Source: Pseudomonas helleri (GTDB lineage Bacteria; Pseudomonadota; Gammaproteobacteria; Pseudomonadales; Pseudomonadaceae). Taken from it: a DNA stretch of 64,000 nucleotides. The stretch is taken from assembly GCF_001043025.1 (NCBI RefSeq), contig NZ_JYLD01000007.1:124001-188000 (forward strand), written 5' to 3'. Shown here one piece after another: positions 25,491-34,542 of this stretch. A program made the translations under genes and the position numbers. The number at the start of each line of letters is the position of its first letter. Positions within the stretch are counted from its first letter, which is position 1. Under the pieces are notes generated by a model, which worked only from the letters and a program-made list of their open reading frames with translations, was not told the DNA's origin and made no database searches.

Positions 25491-26771
25491 TTACGGGGCA
25501 GTAGCCTGATGCTTTTTGATCATGTCTACCAGGCGTTGAGCCAGGGCCGGGTAGTTTTCGTCGAAGTGGTGACCGCCTGGCAGCTTGACGCTTTCGCCTA
25601 CAGTCGTTTTGGCCGTGCAGCCGCTTTCGTCTGTCTCTTCGGCGCCATAGATGCACACCACTTTGTTGGCTGGCAGCTTGGACATCTCTTCGCCGGTATC
25701 GGCTTCAGCGCCTGCTTTGCCGAGCCAGCCATCAACGTGAATCTCAAAGCTGCCACTGCGGGCGAAGGCCAACAGGATAATCGCGTCTACGCGTTTCTGT
25801 TCGGCTTCAGGCAGGCGATTGAACGTGGCCGGCAGAACGTCTGCACCAAATGAGTAGCCGACCAGAACAAAGCGCTGGGTGCCCCACTTTTGACGGTAGT
25901 GCTGCATCAATTCAGTCAGGTCGGTAGCGCTTTGTTCCGGAGTCTTGTGCTGCCAGTAGTAACGCAGCATGTCGATACCGACCACCGGATAACCGATCTT
26001 GGCCATCTCGCCGGCCACGTCACGGTCCAGGTCGCGCCAGCCGCCATCACCCGACAGGAACAGCGTCACTGTGCTGTTTTGCTGGCCTGCAGGCACTTCA
26101 ACCACAGGCATGTTCAGCCCGCCGTTGTTGTCGCCAACCAGAATCTTGCGCAGTTCGTTGCTCAATACCTGAGGGAAGTGAATGTCATAGTCGCTGATGC
26201 TGGTCTGAGCGTTCGGCTGATCACGTACGAAAGCAGCGCTAGGGTCGTCAGGGTTGTCGTTCCAGGCCACCAGCCAGTTACCGTGTGCAGCAGATTTAGG
26301 CACGGGCAGCGTGCAGCCAGGTTGCTCAAGCGCAAAACCTACCGACACGGCTTGCGCCTTGTCGTTGGTTTGCTCGGCCAGCCAGCGCCAGGCCAGGGTT
26401 GCGCCAGGGCCGATGCCGCTAACCAGCGTAGGTGGGCCTTTCAACTGTTGCAGTGCCGTTTGCAGGGCTTGCTGCTGCAGGGTGCAGTCTTCCTTGGGCA
26501 GAATGACCTGTACCAATTGCGCTTTGCCGCCACGGCTCAGCGCCGAAAGTTGAGCGTCGGTCAGGGCTTCTTCGGCCGGTGTTGCAATCACCACTTGGGC
26601 CCGCGCGGTCTGGCCAGGTGTCACTTTGGTCAGGGTCGAGCCATCGGCTTGGCTCAGGTGCTCAACCGTCGGCTCGGGGGCCGGGCGATTCCAGAACCAA
26701 TAGCCGCCGGCTGCCAGCGCAGCCAGTATCACCAGAATTAACAGCAAAAAACGCCAGGAACGATGTTTCAT
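25491..26771 (-). CDS. acvB: AcvB/VirJ-family aminoacyl-phosphatidylglycerol hydrolase
   Basis: 426 residues: N-terminal membrane anchor or signal (about 6-24), then two periplasmic alpha/beta-hydrolase-like halves. The C-terminal half has the nucleophile elbow GYSFG (Ser307), FLSGDGGWRDLD (oxyanion region), and His near GGHHFDE at about 404. AcvB of Agrobacterium hydrolyses lysyl-PG, and the P. aeruginosa homologue PA0919 hydrolyses alanyl-PG in the periplasm. The ATG overlaps the mprF stop by one base (TAATG), so synthase and hydrolase are one operon. Likely role: tuning envelope charge by removing the amino acid from PG. Confidence 0.85.
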   Translation of the reverse strand: MKHRSWRFLLLILVILAALAAGGYWFWNRPAPEPTVEHLSQADGSTLTKVTPGQTARAQVVIATPAEEALTDAQLSALSRGGKAQLVQVILPKEDCTLQQQALQTALQQLKGPPTLVSGIGPGATLAWRWLAEQTNDKAQAVSVGFALEQPGCTLPVPKSAAHGNWLVAWNDNPDDPSAAFVRDQPNAQTSISDYDIHFPQVLSNELRKILVGDNNGGLNMPVVEVPAGQQNSTVTLFLSGDGGWRDLDRDVAGEMAKIGYPVVGIDMLRYYWQHKTPEQSATDLTELMQHYRQKWGTQRFVLVGYSFGADVLPATFNRLPEAEQKRVDAIILLAFARSGSFEIHVDGWLGKAGAEADTGEEMSKLPANKVVCIYGAEETDESGCTAKTTVGESVKLPGGHHFDENYPALAQRLVDMIKKHQATAP

Positions 26772-29413
26772 TAACGTTTCACCAATCCAGTCAAGCCGCC
26801 TGCAATCAGGGCGGCGGTATCAGCCAGCGCTACCAGCGGGTCAAGTCCGGCAGGCACGGCCATATAACGAGGTTCCCAGTCGGGCTGGAATTTGTCTTTA
26901 AAGCGACGCAAACCCTGGAAGTTGTACAGGTGCTCACCGCGCTGGAACAACATTGACCCTAGACGCTGAGTCAATGGCGCGCCACGACGGGGTTGGAGGC
27001 CAGACAATGGGACCATTCCCAGGCTAAAACGTGCGTATCCATGCTTTTTATAATGCTGAATCAGGCCGACCATCATGTACTCCATGGTCAGTTTCGGCGC
27101 TTGCGGGTGGGCGCGCATCAAGTCGAGGCTCGACAGCTCATGGCTGTGAGTCTCAAGCAAGTTGGCAAAGGCCACGGGCTTGCCTTCAAAACGGATGATG
27201 GCAACGCGGAAGTGCTTGATGTAATCCTCACTGAAGCGTCCGAGCGAGAAGCCTTTTTCCCGGACATTCTTGCCGGTCAGCCATGCATCGGAAATAACCT
27301 TCAGCTCATCCATGGGCGCTTCGCCCGGTTCGTGGATCTCCAGCGACAGGCCGTCACGGCTGCCGCGGTTCCAGGTGTAGCGCAGGTCTTTCATCTCTTT
27401 GCCCTTGGCGTCGAGATCAAAGCGGTGCAGATCAACCCGGGCTTCTTCGCCCAATTTGATCGCGGTCAGGCCGATGTCCATATAGAACGGCAGGTTCTCG
27501 GCGCGCACTTGATAAAACACGGGGCGGGCGTGGAAGGTGTCGCACAAGTCACGGAACTGCCAGATCAGCTCGGCGCGCTGTTGCGCAGGGCCGATGGGGT
27601 CATACAGCGCAACCAGGCTGCGGCCGCGGCGAGCGTACATCAAGAACGCGCTGTCGTCCGGGTGGAAGAGCAAGGCTTTGTCGCCGGTCAGGGCCAGGCC
27701 GCCATCTGGCTGGTCTGAAGCCAGCAAGATCTTCTCGGCGCGCTCCAGTTCACTGGCATCCGGCAAGTGGATGGTAGGGCGCGCCGTGCGCAGCAACCAG
27801 GTCAGCGCCACGATCACCAGCAGCACCGCCGCGCCCATCAGCGAGCGCAGGCCGCGTGGGGCATCCGAGTCGAGAGTGAATTGCCACCAGAGCTGATGGC
27901 TGTAGGGCACATCCTGATAGGCAAACAGCAGCAGCCACACCGAAGCGCCGAGTACGCAGGCACTGGCCACCAGATACAACGGTGAAAACGGCAGCTCGGT
28001 CAGGCGGCTCGGGCGATAGAACGAGCGGCGGAACAGGCCCAGCAGGCTTGCGGTCAGGACCAGAATGCACGCCTCTTCCCAGTCGAAGCCTTTAAGCAGA
28101 GACAATACGGCGCCGACCAGCAGCAGGATCGTGGTCAGCATCCAGGCGGCCGACAGGCGCCGACGCAGGCCTTGGGCCAGCAGCAGGCAGAGCACGCCGA
28201 TCAAGCTGGCGCCGAAGTGCGAGGCGTCAATCAGGCGGTGCGGGATCAGAAAGCCGATGTGTTCAAGACGGGTATCGATTTCCGGAGTAGCCCCGGAAAA
28301 CAGCAGAACCACGCCCGACATGAACACCAATACCGCCAGAATCGGCGCGGCAAGGCCGGAGGCCACGCGCAAACTTTGGCGGGTCTGAATCAGGCGCTGG
28401 GCTTCATTGATCAGCAGCATCAGGCAGGCAAGCAGCAGCGGCAAGATCACGTAGATCAAGCGATACAGCAGCAGCGCGGCGGCCAAAGGTGCAGCGCCGA
28501 GTTTGTCGGCAAAGGCAGCCAGCAAAATCGCTTCAAAAACTCCGACACCGCCCGGTACGTGGCTGAGTACACCGGCGGCCAGCGCCAGCAAGTAAACCAG
28601 CATGAAGGCGCCAAACGGCGGCGCTTCGGGAAGCAGCAAATACAGCACCGTGGCTGCTGCGGCGACGTCCAGCGCGGTAATCACCAATTGCAGCAGGGTC
28701 AGCCGTGCGCTTGGCAGGCGCAGGGTGCGGCGTCCAGCTTTGACCAGCAGGTTGTCCGGGATGGGTTGTTCAGGCAGGCGACGGCGATAAATGCCTAGTG
28801 CCAGCAAGCCAAACAGCAACAGCACGGCGACTGAGATGGCCGCCAGAATGTAAACCGGAATATGCAGGGCGGCGGAGGCGGCAGGCAGGTTGCTGAGGGT
28901 TGCCAGCGCAGCGAGCGGCGGCAAGGCGCAGCCCAAAGACAAGCTGGCAAACAGCGTCATGTGCGCGACTTCAGAGGCCCCTACGCCATGGCGTGCGTAC
29001 AAACGATAGCGCACAGAGCCGCCGGACAAGAGCGACAGGCCTATGGCGTTACCAATGGCAAAGGCGGTAAATCCGCCCAGTGCCAGGGTTCTGGGCGGCA
29101 GTTTGACGCCGGCATAGCGACTGGCAGACCACTCGTACCCGAGCAAAATCACAAAACCTACAGCTGTTGCAGCCACGGCACCGAGCAGGGCGGGCCTGGG
29201 GACGTCCATGATGGAGTCGTGCAAGGCGTACAGGTCGAGTTCGCTGAGCAGATGGCGGCAGGCAATCAGGGCTATGGCGAACAGAAGCAGGGTGAGCGCG
29301 AGTCCAATGGGTTGGCGGTACTTGCTCAGCAGGTCCAGTAAATGCAGGCGTTTGGCTGCAATCGGGTGGGCTGCTGAAGCGGGTTCTTTAAGTTCTGGCG
29401 AGTTATCGGGCAT
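26771..29413 (-). CDS. mprF: Bifunctional aminoacyl-phosphatidylglycerol synthase/flippase MprF
   Basis: 880 residues from ATG29413 (GAGGTG upstream; TTG29416 is the alternative). The N-terminal about 520 residues are about 14 hydrophobic helices of the flippase part (GGSVRYRLYARHGVGASEVAHMT; HVPGGVGVFEAI). The C-terminal about 330 residues form the cytoplasmic DUF2156 transferase domain (FHPDDSAFLMYARRGRSLVALYDPIG; DLMRAHPQAPKLTMEYMMVGL), which moves an amino acid from aminoacyl-tRNA to phosphatidylglycerol. In Pseudomonas the amino acid is mainly alanine (PA0920). This lowers negative surface charge and raises resistance to cationic peptides. Overlaps acvB. Confidence 0.92.
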   Translation of the reverse strand: MPDNSPELKEPASAAHPIAAKRLHLLDLLSKYRQPIGLALTLLLFAIALIACRHLLSELDLYALHDSIMDVPRPALLGAVAATAVGFVILLGYEWSASRYAGVKLPPRTLALGGFTAFAIGNAIGLSLLSGGSVRYRLYARHGVGASEVAHMTLFASLSLGCALPPLAALATLSNLPAASAALHIPVYILAAISVAVLLLFGLLALGIYRRRLPEQPIPDNLLVKAGRRTLRLPSARLTLLQLVITALDVAAAATVLYLLLPEAPPFGAFMLVYLLALAAGVLSHVPGGVGVFEAILLAAFADKLGAAPLAAALLLYRLIYVILPLLLACLMLLINEAQRLIQTRQSLRVASGLAAPILAVLVFMSGVVLLFSGATPEIDTRLEHIGFLIPHRLIDASHFGASLIGVLCLLLAQGLRRRLSAAWMLTTILLLVGAVLSLLKGFDWEEACILVLTASLLGLFRRSFYRPSRLTELPFSPLYLVASACVLGASVWLLLFAYQDVPYSHQLWWQFTLDSDAPRGLRSLMGAAVLLVIVALTWLLRTARPTIHLPDASELERAEKILLASDQPDGGLALTGDKALLFHPDDSAFLMYARRGRSLVALYDPIGPAQQRAELIWQFRDLCDTFHARPVFYQVRAENLPFYMDIGLTAIKLGEEARVDLHRFDLDAKGKEMKDLRYTWNRGSRDGLSLEIHEPGEAPMDELKVISDAWLTGKNVREKGFSLGRFSEDYIKHFRVAIIRFEGKPVAFANLLETHSHELSSLDLMRAHPQAPKLTMEYMMVGLIQHYKKHGYARFSLGMVPLSGLQPRRGAPLTQRLGSMLFQRGEHLYNFQGLRRFKDKFQPDWEPRYMAVPAGLDPLVALADTAALIAGGLTGLVKR

Positions 29414-29631
29414 CAATCACCTCGTGAATCGTGCGCGATAGGATGGAGGCATAGACTCAAGTTACCAATCCTTTTGGTCAAAATATTTCAAAATACTTTC
29501 AACTGTTTGCTTGATGTTCAGGTTTGGCATGTGAAAAAAAGGTAATTGCTACCGCTCAGCATAGACGAGCCAATCTTCAGATAGATGACAGAACCTTTAA
29601 TCGCAGGAGAGAAATACTTTTTGATCACGCA

Positions 29632-29664
29632 CAAAAAAGGCCACTCTTTCGAGTAGCCTTTTTC
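29632..29664 (-). terminator. Terminator of tRNA-fMet copy 1
   Basis: On the minus strand, six bases after the CCA end, the stem AAGGCTACTC-GAAA-GAGTGGCCTT (one A-C mismatch) is followed by TTTT. The same element lies behind the other two tRNA copies. Confidence 0.85.
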
Positions 29665-29670
29665 GATGTT

Positions 29671-29747
<77 letters not shown>

Positions 29748-29871
29748 TCTGTGTGGGCGCATTCTACAGAGGCGCGCTGAGTTGTCAACCTTAAATCACC
29801 TAAGCGATTGAATTATCCGGTTTTAATGCCTTTCTCCCGGCTACGGGAGGAGGGTGGAAAACACTCAGGCA

Positions 29872-29903
29872 CAAAAAAGGCCACTCTTTCGAGCAGCCTT
29901 TTA
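29872..29903 (-). terminator. Terminator of tRNA-fMet copy 2
   Basis: Same hairpin as copy 1 with one base changed in the stem (GAGCAG for GAGTAG on the plus strand), followed by a T-run on the minus strand. Confidence 0.85.
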
Positions 29904-29908
29904 ATGTT

Positions 29909-29985
<77 letters not shown>

Positions 29986-30059
29986 TCTGTGGTGCGCACT
30001 TTACAGTGATGAGCGAGTGAGTCAACCTTTAATGCATAAATGGGCCAAATAAGTTGTTA

Positions 30060-30087
30060 GCGGCAAGCGGCAAGCGGCAAGCGGCAA
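30060..30087. repeat. Four copies of a 7-mer (GCGGCAA)
   Basis: Four exact tandem copies. GCGGCAA is a one-base variant of GCTGCAA, which is the reverse complement of a phase of the larger 7-mer array at 30132. The two arrays therefore face each other and could form a long imperfect hairpin. Confidence 0.9.
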
Positions 30088-30131
30088 GCATAAGAGCAGG
30101 TTGCGGATGTTGCGAGCACGGTTTGTACTTG

Positions 30132-30255
30132 GCTTGCAGCTTGCAGCTTGCAGCTTGCAGCTTGCAGCTTGCAGCTTGCAGCTTGCAGCTTGCAGCTTGC
30201 AGCTTGCAGCTTGCAGCTTGCAGCTTGCAGCTTGCAGCTTGCAGCTTGCAGCTTG
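30132..30255. repeat. Heptameric minisatellite, 17.7 copies of GCTTGCA
   Basis: Seventeen perfect units of GCTTGCA plus five more bases, between tRNA-fMet copies 2 and 3. Because the unit is not a multiple of three, all frames are open and give spurious LQLAACS-type ORFs; it is not a gene and has no unique spacers, so not a CRISPR. Perfect identity suggests recent slippage expansion; the copy number is likely strain-variable. Confidence 0.95.
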
Positions 30256-30285
30256 GGCCAAAGGCCTGAAAACCAACGCGCACAA

Positions 30286-30315
30286 AAAAGGCCACTCTTT
30301 CGAGTAGCCTTTTTC
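30286..30315 (-). terminator. Terminator of tRNA-fMet copy 3
   Basis: The same 24-base hairpin as behind copy 1 (30288-30311), with a T-run in the minus direction. Confidence 0.85.
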
Positions 30316-30321
30316 GATGTT

Positions 30322-30398
<77 letters not shown>

Positions 30399-30613
30399 TC
30401 TGTGGGGCGGATTCTACAGCGATACACGGGGCTGTCAAACGTTAATTTCAAAAAAAGTCTTCTGCTTCAATTGGTTAGGCATTAAACGGCGCTGTTTAAT
30501 CGGCTACAGCCCCTGTAGGGCAAGGGGTGTGGCGCAATTAGATCCTTTTCACTCCGGTCACAAAAACAAAGGCAAGGTTGAGAGCGCTGCATTTGTCGGC
30601 TTACCGAACACTA

Positions 30614-30629
30614 CTGGTGCTATATACAG
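30614..30629 (+). promoter_or_regulatory. LexA (SOS) box upstream of dinB
   Basis: CTGGTGCTATATACAG fits the CTG-N10-CAG operator with an AT-rich centre, 48 bases before the dinB start. dinB is a known SOS gene in Pseudomonas. The site overlaps a TATA-like -10 region, so LexA would block the promoter directly. Confidence 0.8.
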
Positions 30630-30677
30630 TTCTCGGTGACATACTGGCGTTCTGTTTTACCTACATCCTGAAGAACC

Positions 30678-31754
30678 ATGCCTGACATAACGCAGCGCAA
30701 AATCATCCACGTCGACTGTGACTGTTTCTATGCCGCTATTGAGATGCGCGATAACCCGAGCCTGGCGAACAAGCCCATGGCGGTCGGCGGCTCGGCTGAC
30801 CGGCGCGGTGTGATCTCGACGTGTAACTATGAAGCGCGTGCGTATGGCGTGCGTTCGGCGATGGCATCCCGGCATGCACTCAAGCTGTGCCCGGAGCTGA
30901 TCATCGTGAATGGCCGGATGGATGCTTATAAAGAAGCGTCAAAAGAAATCCACGGCATTTTGCGCGATTACACCGAACTCATAGAGCCGCTGTCGTTGGA
31001 TGAGGCGTATCTGGATGTCTCTGACAGCCCGCATTTTGGTGGCAGCGCCACACGTATTGCTCAGGACATTCGGCGTCGGGTGTCGAATCAGTTGCACATC
31101 ACCGTTTCGGCGGGAGTAGCGCCGAACAAGTTTCTGGCGAAAATCGCCAGTGACTGGAAAAAGCCCAACGGTTTGTTTGTGATCACTCCGGATCAGGTCG
31201 AAGACTTTGTCTCGGCGCTGCCGGTCAACAAACTGCACGGTGTCGGCAAGGTGACAGCGGACAAGTTAGGGCGCCTGGGTATTGAGACCTGTCAGGACCT
31301 GCGTGACTGGAACAAGTTGGCGCTGGTGCGTGAATTTGGCAGTTTTGGCGAGCGTTTGTGGGGGCTGGCGCGCGGGATTGATGAGCGCTTGGTGCAAAGC
31401 GATAGCCGACGCCAGTCTGTCAGTGTTGAAAACACCTACGACACGGATTTACCGGACCTGGCTGCGTGCCTGGACAAACTGCCCGAACTTCTCGATACCT
31501 TGAACGGGCGTATCGCCAGAATCGACAGCAGCTATCGCCCCGGCAAGCCTTTCGTCAAAGTCAAATTCCACGACTTTACCCAAACCACCCTGGAGCAGTC
31601 CGGAGCGGGGCGCGATCTTGAGAGTTATCAGGGGTTAATGAGTCAGGCGTTTGCACGCGGTGCCAAGCCCGTCCGATTGTTGGGGCTTGGCGTGCGTTTA
31701 CATGATTTGAGTACCGGGCATGAGCAACTGGAGTTGTTTGCCAGGCACCCGTAG
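30678..31754 (+). CDS. dinB: DNA polymerase IV (Y family)
   Basis: 358 residues. The palm motif IIHVDCDCFYAAIE has catalytic Asp13; the second carboxylates are Asp108-Glu109 in SLDEAYLDV. The helix-hairpin-helix part (KLHGVGKVTADKLGRLGI) and the little-finger domain follow. Error-prone translesion polymerase for alkylated and oxidised lesions. It starts at ATG30678 after GAAGAA and is controlled by the LexA box at 30614. It lacks an obvious C-terminal beta-clamp tail beyond the final LELFARHP, which is the usual QL(S/D)LF-like position. It converges with the next gene with only seven bases between stops. Confidence 0.95.
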   Translation: MPDITQRKIIHVDCDCFYAAIEMRDNPSLANKPMAVGGSADRRGVISTCNYEARAYGVRSAMASRHALKLCPELIIVNGRMDAYKEASKEIHGILRDYTELIEPLSLDEAYLDVSDSPHFGGSATRIAQDIRRRVSNQLHITVSAGVAPNKFLAKIASDWKKPNGLFVITPDQVEDFVSALPVNKLHGVGKVTADKLGRLGIETCQDLRDWNKLALVREFGSFGERLWGLARGIDERLVQSDSRRQSVSVENTYDTDLPDLAACLDKLPELLDTLNGRIARIDSSYRPGKPFVKVKFHDFTQTTLEQSGAGRDLESYQGLMSQAFARGAKPVRLLGLGVRLHDLSTGHEQLELFARHP

Positions 31755-31761
31755 AGGCGCT

Positions 31762-32709
31762 TTAGCTAACCCCGGGGTCCGCCACCAGTCGACCGGCGTT
31801 CTTGGTCAGCGACTGCAAAAACTCACGCTGCAACTCAGGGTCGTTGCGCGTCAGTTCAATCAGGCTTTGCTCCAGTTCACTGGCTTCTTCTTCAAGACCC
31901 AGTTCTGACAAGCGCTTGACCCGATGTACCCATTGGTTGACGTCGTCACCCTCAAGGTCGTCGTAGATCAAGTTGTGCGCTTCGAGCAATTTGCCACGCA
32001 AATTACTGCTGATCGACAGGGTTGAGTCGGAATGCGCTTCGTCCTGAGCATCTTCGACCGTGATGGTCAATTTACTCACGCGATTCAAGTCTTGCTCGGC
32101 AAACGGGCTGTCGAGCAAATTGAGGCGCAGCACACCGTTACGGTCCGTGGTCATTTCATGGCTTTGCTTGCCAGCACTGACGATGACCGGGCGTTCTGCC
32201 CACGGCAAGCTTGAGTACTCCATGCGCTTGTCGCGCTGGATCTCTTCGATGCCGGCCAGGTTCTGCTCGGCGCGGCCGTGAGATTGCACGTTCATCGCCG
32301 GGTTGAGGCCGTCGACGCCGTAAGTGATCCAGTCTTTGGTCACGCTGTCAGGCAATTGCCCGAACATGAACACGTTCAGCACATTCGCACCCACACCGGC
32401 CACAACCGCTACCGCGCCCAGCGGCATCTCATAGACTTTGCGCCAGGGTTGGTAGGGGGTGTAACGGTCGTAATGACGGGTGACATCGAACTCAGTGACC
32501 TCAAAGGTCTTTTGTTCATTGATGCGCACACGGCGTTGCGGCAACTCCATGGCAGCCGGCGAACCGACGTCTATGTGCAGGGTGTGGGCGAGCAGTTTGC
32601 GCTCAATGCGCTCTTCATGCTCGCTGCGTTGTGACATGTGATTGGCGCAGCCGCTCAACAACAGGGCGCCGCATATGGCGGCGCCCGTCAAGGTACTTCG
32701 ATTGAACAT
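31762..32709 (-). CDS. Envelope lipoprotein of unknown function downstream of proS
   Basis: 315 residues with a lipoprotein signal (ICGALLLSGC; Cys at about 21). The mature part is mostly polar with one hydrophobic stretch (GAVAVVAGVGANVLNVF, about 98-114) and a helical C-terminus (LSELGLEEEASELEQSLIEL). No known catalytic domain is visible. It follows proS by 17 bases on the same strand and is likely co-transcribed; P. aeruginosa has a corresponding gene (PA0957) next to proS. Position +2 after the Cys is Ala-Asn, which does not signal inner-membrane retention, so outer-membrane sorting is expected. Confidence 0.75.
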   Translation of the reverse strand: MFNRSTLTGAAICGALLLSGCANHMSQRSEHEERIERKLLAHTLHIDVGSPAAMELPQRRVRINEQKTFEVTEFDVTRHYDRYTPYQPWRKVYEMPLGAVAVVAGVGANVLNVFMFGQLPDSVTKDWITYGVDGLNPAMNVQSHGRAEQNLAGIEEIQRDKRMEYSSLPWAERPVIVSAGKQSHEMTTDRNGVLRLNLLDSPFAEQDLNRVSKLTITVEDAQDEAHSDSTLSISSNLRGKLLEAHNLIYDDLEGDDVNQWVHRVKRLSELGLEEEASELEQSLIELTRNDPELQREFLQSLTKNAGRLVADPGVS

Positions 32710-32726
32710 GACGTCTCTATGTGGGT

Positions 32727-34442
32727 TCAGCGACGGATACGTGCCTGAAGGAAAGCCAGGGCGTCAGCAACGGGCAGGGCTTGTGGCTCTGCTTCGGTGC
32801 GGCTCTTGTATTCCAGGTTGCCTTCGGCCAGGCCACGGTCACTGACGACGATCCGGTGTGGAATACCGATCAGTTCCATGTCTGCGAACTTGATGCCCGG
32901 GCTGGTCTTTTTGTCACGGTCATCCAGCAGTACTTCAAAGCCTGCGGCGGTCAACTGTGCATACAGCGCGTCGGTGGCTTCACGCACGGCGTCGGTTTCG
33001 TAGCGCAGCGGTACAAGGGCGATCTGGAACGGTGCCAGGGCATCGCTCCAGATAATGCCGCGCTCGTCGTTGTTCTGCTCGATGGCAGCCGCCACCACTC
33101 GAGAAACGCCAATGCCGTAGCAACCCATGGTCAGGGTCACAGGCTTGCCGTTTTCGCCCAGTACCTGGCACTTCATCGCTTCGCTGTACTTGGTGCCCAG
33201 TTGGAAGATGTGGCCCACTTCGATGCCGCGTTTGATTTCCAGCGTGCCTTTACCGTCCGGGCTTGGGTCGCCAGCGACCACGTTGCGCAGGTCGGCAACG
33301 GTAGGTACAGGCAAATCACGCTCCCAGTTCACGCCGAAGTAGTGCTTGTCGTCGATGTTGGCGCCGACCGCAAAGTCGCTCATCAGCTCGACCGAGCGGT
33401 CGATGATGCAAGGCAGTGGCAGGTTCAGCGGGCCCAGGGAGCCTGCGCCGGCGCCGATGGCGTCACGCAGTTCAGCGTCCGACGCCATGGTCAGTGGGCT
33501 GGCCACCAACGGATGGTTGCCCGCCTTGATTTCGTTGAGGTCGTGGTCGCCACGGATCACCAGAGCGATCAGCTTGCCTTCTTCGGCGGCGTGAACGATC
33601 AGGGTCTTGACGGTTTTTTCGATTGGCAGGTTGTGGCCTTCTACCAATTGAACAATGGTCTTGGCGTCAGGCGTATCGACCAGGCGCAGCTCTTCAGACG
33701 CTGGCGCACGGGAGGTTTCGGCAGGAACAGCTTCGGCCTTTTCGATGTTGGCTGCGTATTCGGAGCCATTGCTGAACACGATATCGTCTTCGCCGGACTC
33801 GGCCAGTACGTGGAATTCGTGGGAACCCGCGCCACCGATGGAGCCGTTGTCCGCTTCTACCGGGCGGAACTTCAGCCCCAGGCGAGTGAACACGTTGCAG
33901 TAAGCCTGGTGCATGCGGTCATAAGTGACCTGCAGCGATGCCTGGTCAGCGTGGAACGAATAGGCGTCCTTCATGATGAACTCGCGGCCACGCATCAAGC
34001 CGAAGCGCGGGCGGATTTCGTCACGGAACTTGGTCTGGATCTGGTACAGGTTGATCGGCAACTGTTTGTAGCTGTTCAGCTCGTTGCGGCACAGATCGGT
34101 GATGACTTCTTCGTGGGTCGGGCCCACGCAGAACTCGCGGCCGTGGCGATCTTTAAGGCGCAGCAGCTCCGGACCGTACTCTTCCCAGCGACCGGACTCT
34201 TGCCACAGTTCAGCCGGTTGAATGCTCGGCATCAGCACTTCCAGAGCGCCAGCAGCGTTCATTTCTTCGCGAACAATGACTTCGGCCTTGCGCATGATCC
34301 GCAAGCCCATGGGCAGCCAGGTGTACAGGCCCGAGGCCAGTTTGCGAATCATGCCGGCGCGCAGCATCAGCTGGTGGCTGATAACGACCGCGTCCGAAGG
34401 CGTTTCTTTCTGTGTGGCGAGCAAATATTGACTGGTGCGCAT
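32727..34442 (-). CDS. proS: Prolyl-tRNA synthetase
   Basis: 571 residues, the bacterial class II ProRS length. Motif 2 ([28 protein letters not shown], about 134-161) and motif 3 ([14 protein letters not shown], about 445) are visible. Between them, about 225-400, is the YbaK-like editing insertion ([20 protein letters not shown]) that removes mischarged alanine. The C-terminal anticodon-binding domain carries [27 protein letters not shown]34442 is a standard start. It is followed by the lipoprotein gene in the same direction. Confidence 0.96.
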   Translation of the reverse strand: MRTSQYLLATQKETPSDAVVISHQLMLRAGMIRKLASGLYTWLPMGLRIMRKAEVIVREEMNAAGALEVLMPSIQPAELWQESGRWEEYGPELLRLKDRHGREFCVGPTHEEVITDLCRNELNSYKQLPINLYQIQTKFRDEIRPRFGLMRGREFIMKDAYSFHADQASLQVTYDRMHQAYCNVFTRLGLKFRPVEADNGSIGGAGSHEFHVLAESGEDDIVFSNGSEYAANIEKAEAVPAETSRAPASEELRLVDTPDAKTIVQLVEGHNLPIEKTVKTLIVHAAEEGKLIALVIRGDHDLNEIKAGNHPLVASPLTMASDAELRDAIGAGAGSLGPLNLPLPCIIDRSVELMSDFAVGANIDDKHYFGVNWERDLPVPTVADLRNVVAGDPSPDGKGTLEIKRGIEVGHIFQLGTKYSEAMKCQVLGENGKPVTLTMGCYGIGVSRVVAAAIEQNNDERGIIWSDALAPFQIALVPLRYETDAVREATDALYAQLTAAGFEVLLDDRDKKTSPGIKFADMELIGIPHRIVVSDRGLAEGNLEYKSRTEAEPQALPVADALAFLQARIRR

Positions 34443-34542
34443 GGGTAGTCGTTGCCGTTGCTGATGACTAAATTTGACTGACCATTGTACGGGCGAGATT
34501 TGATTGCGTACAGACCGGGGGAGGGAGGCAGGCTCCCTCCGC

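Noticed and set aside
30060..30255. CRISPR-like look of the tandem array
   Set aside because: Unit is 7 bases and there are no spacers.
32721..34448. 575-codon plus ORF antisense to proS
   Set aside because: Exact mirror of the complete, well-conserved proS gene; composition typical of shadow frames.
34521..34539. GAGGGAG / CTCCCTC hairpin between proS and ampG
   Set aside because: Seven-base stem without a T-run in either direction; not called as a terminator.
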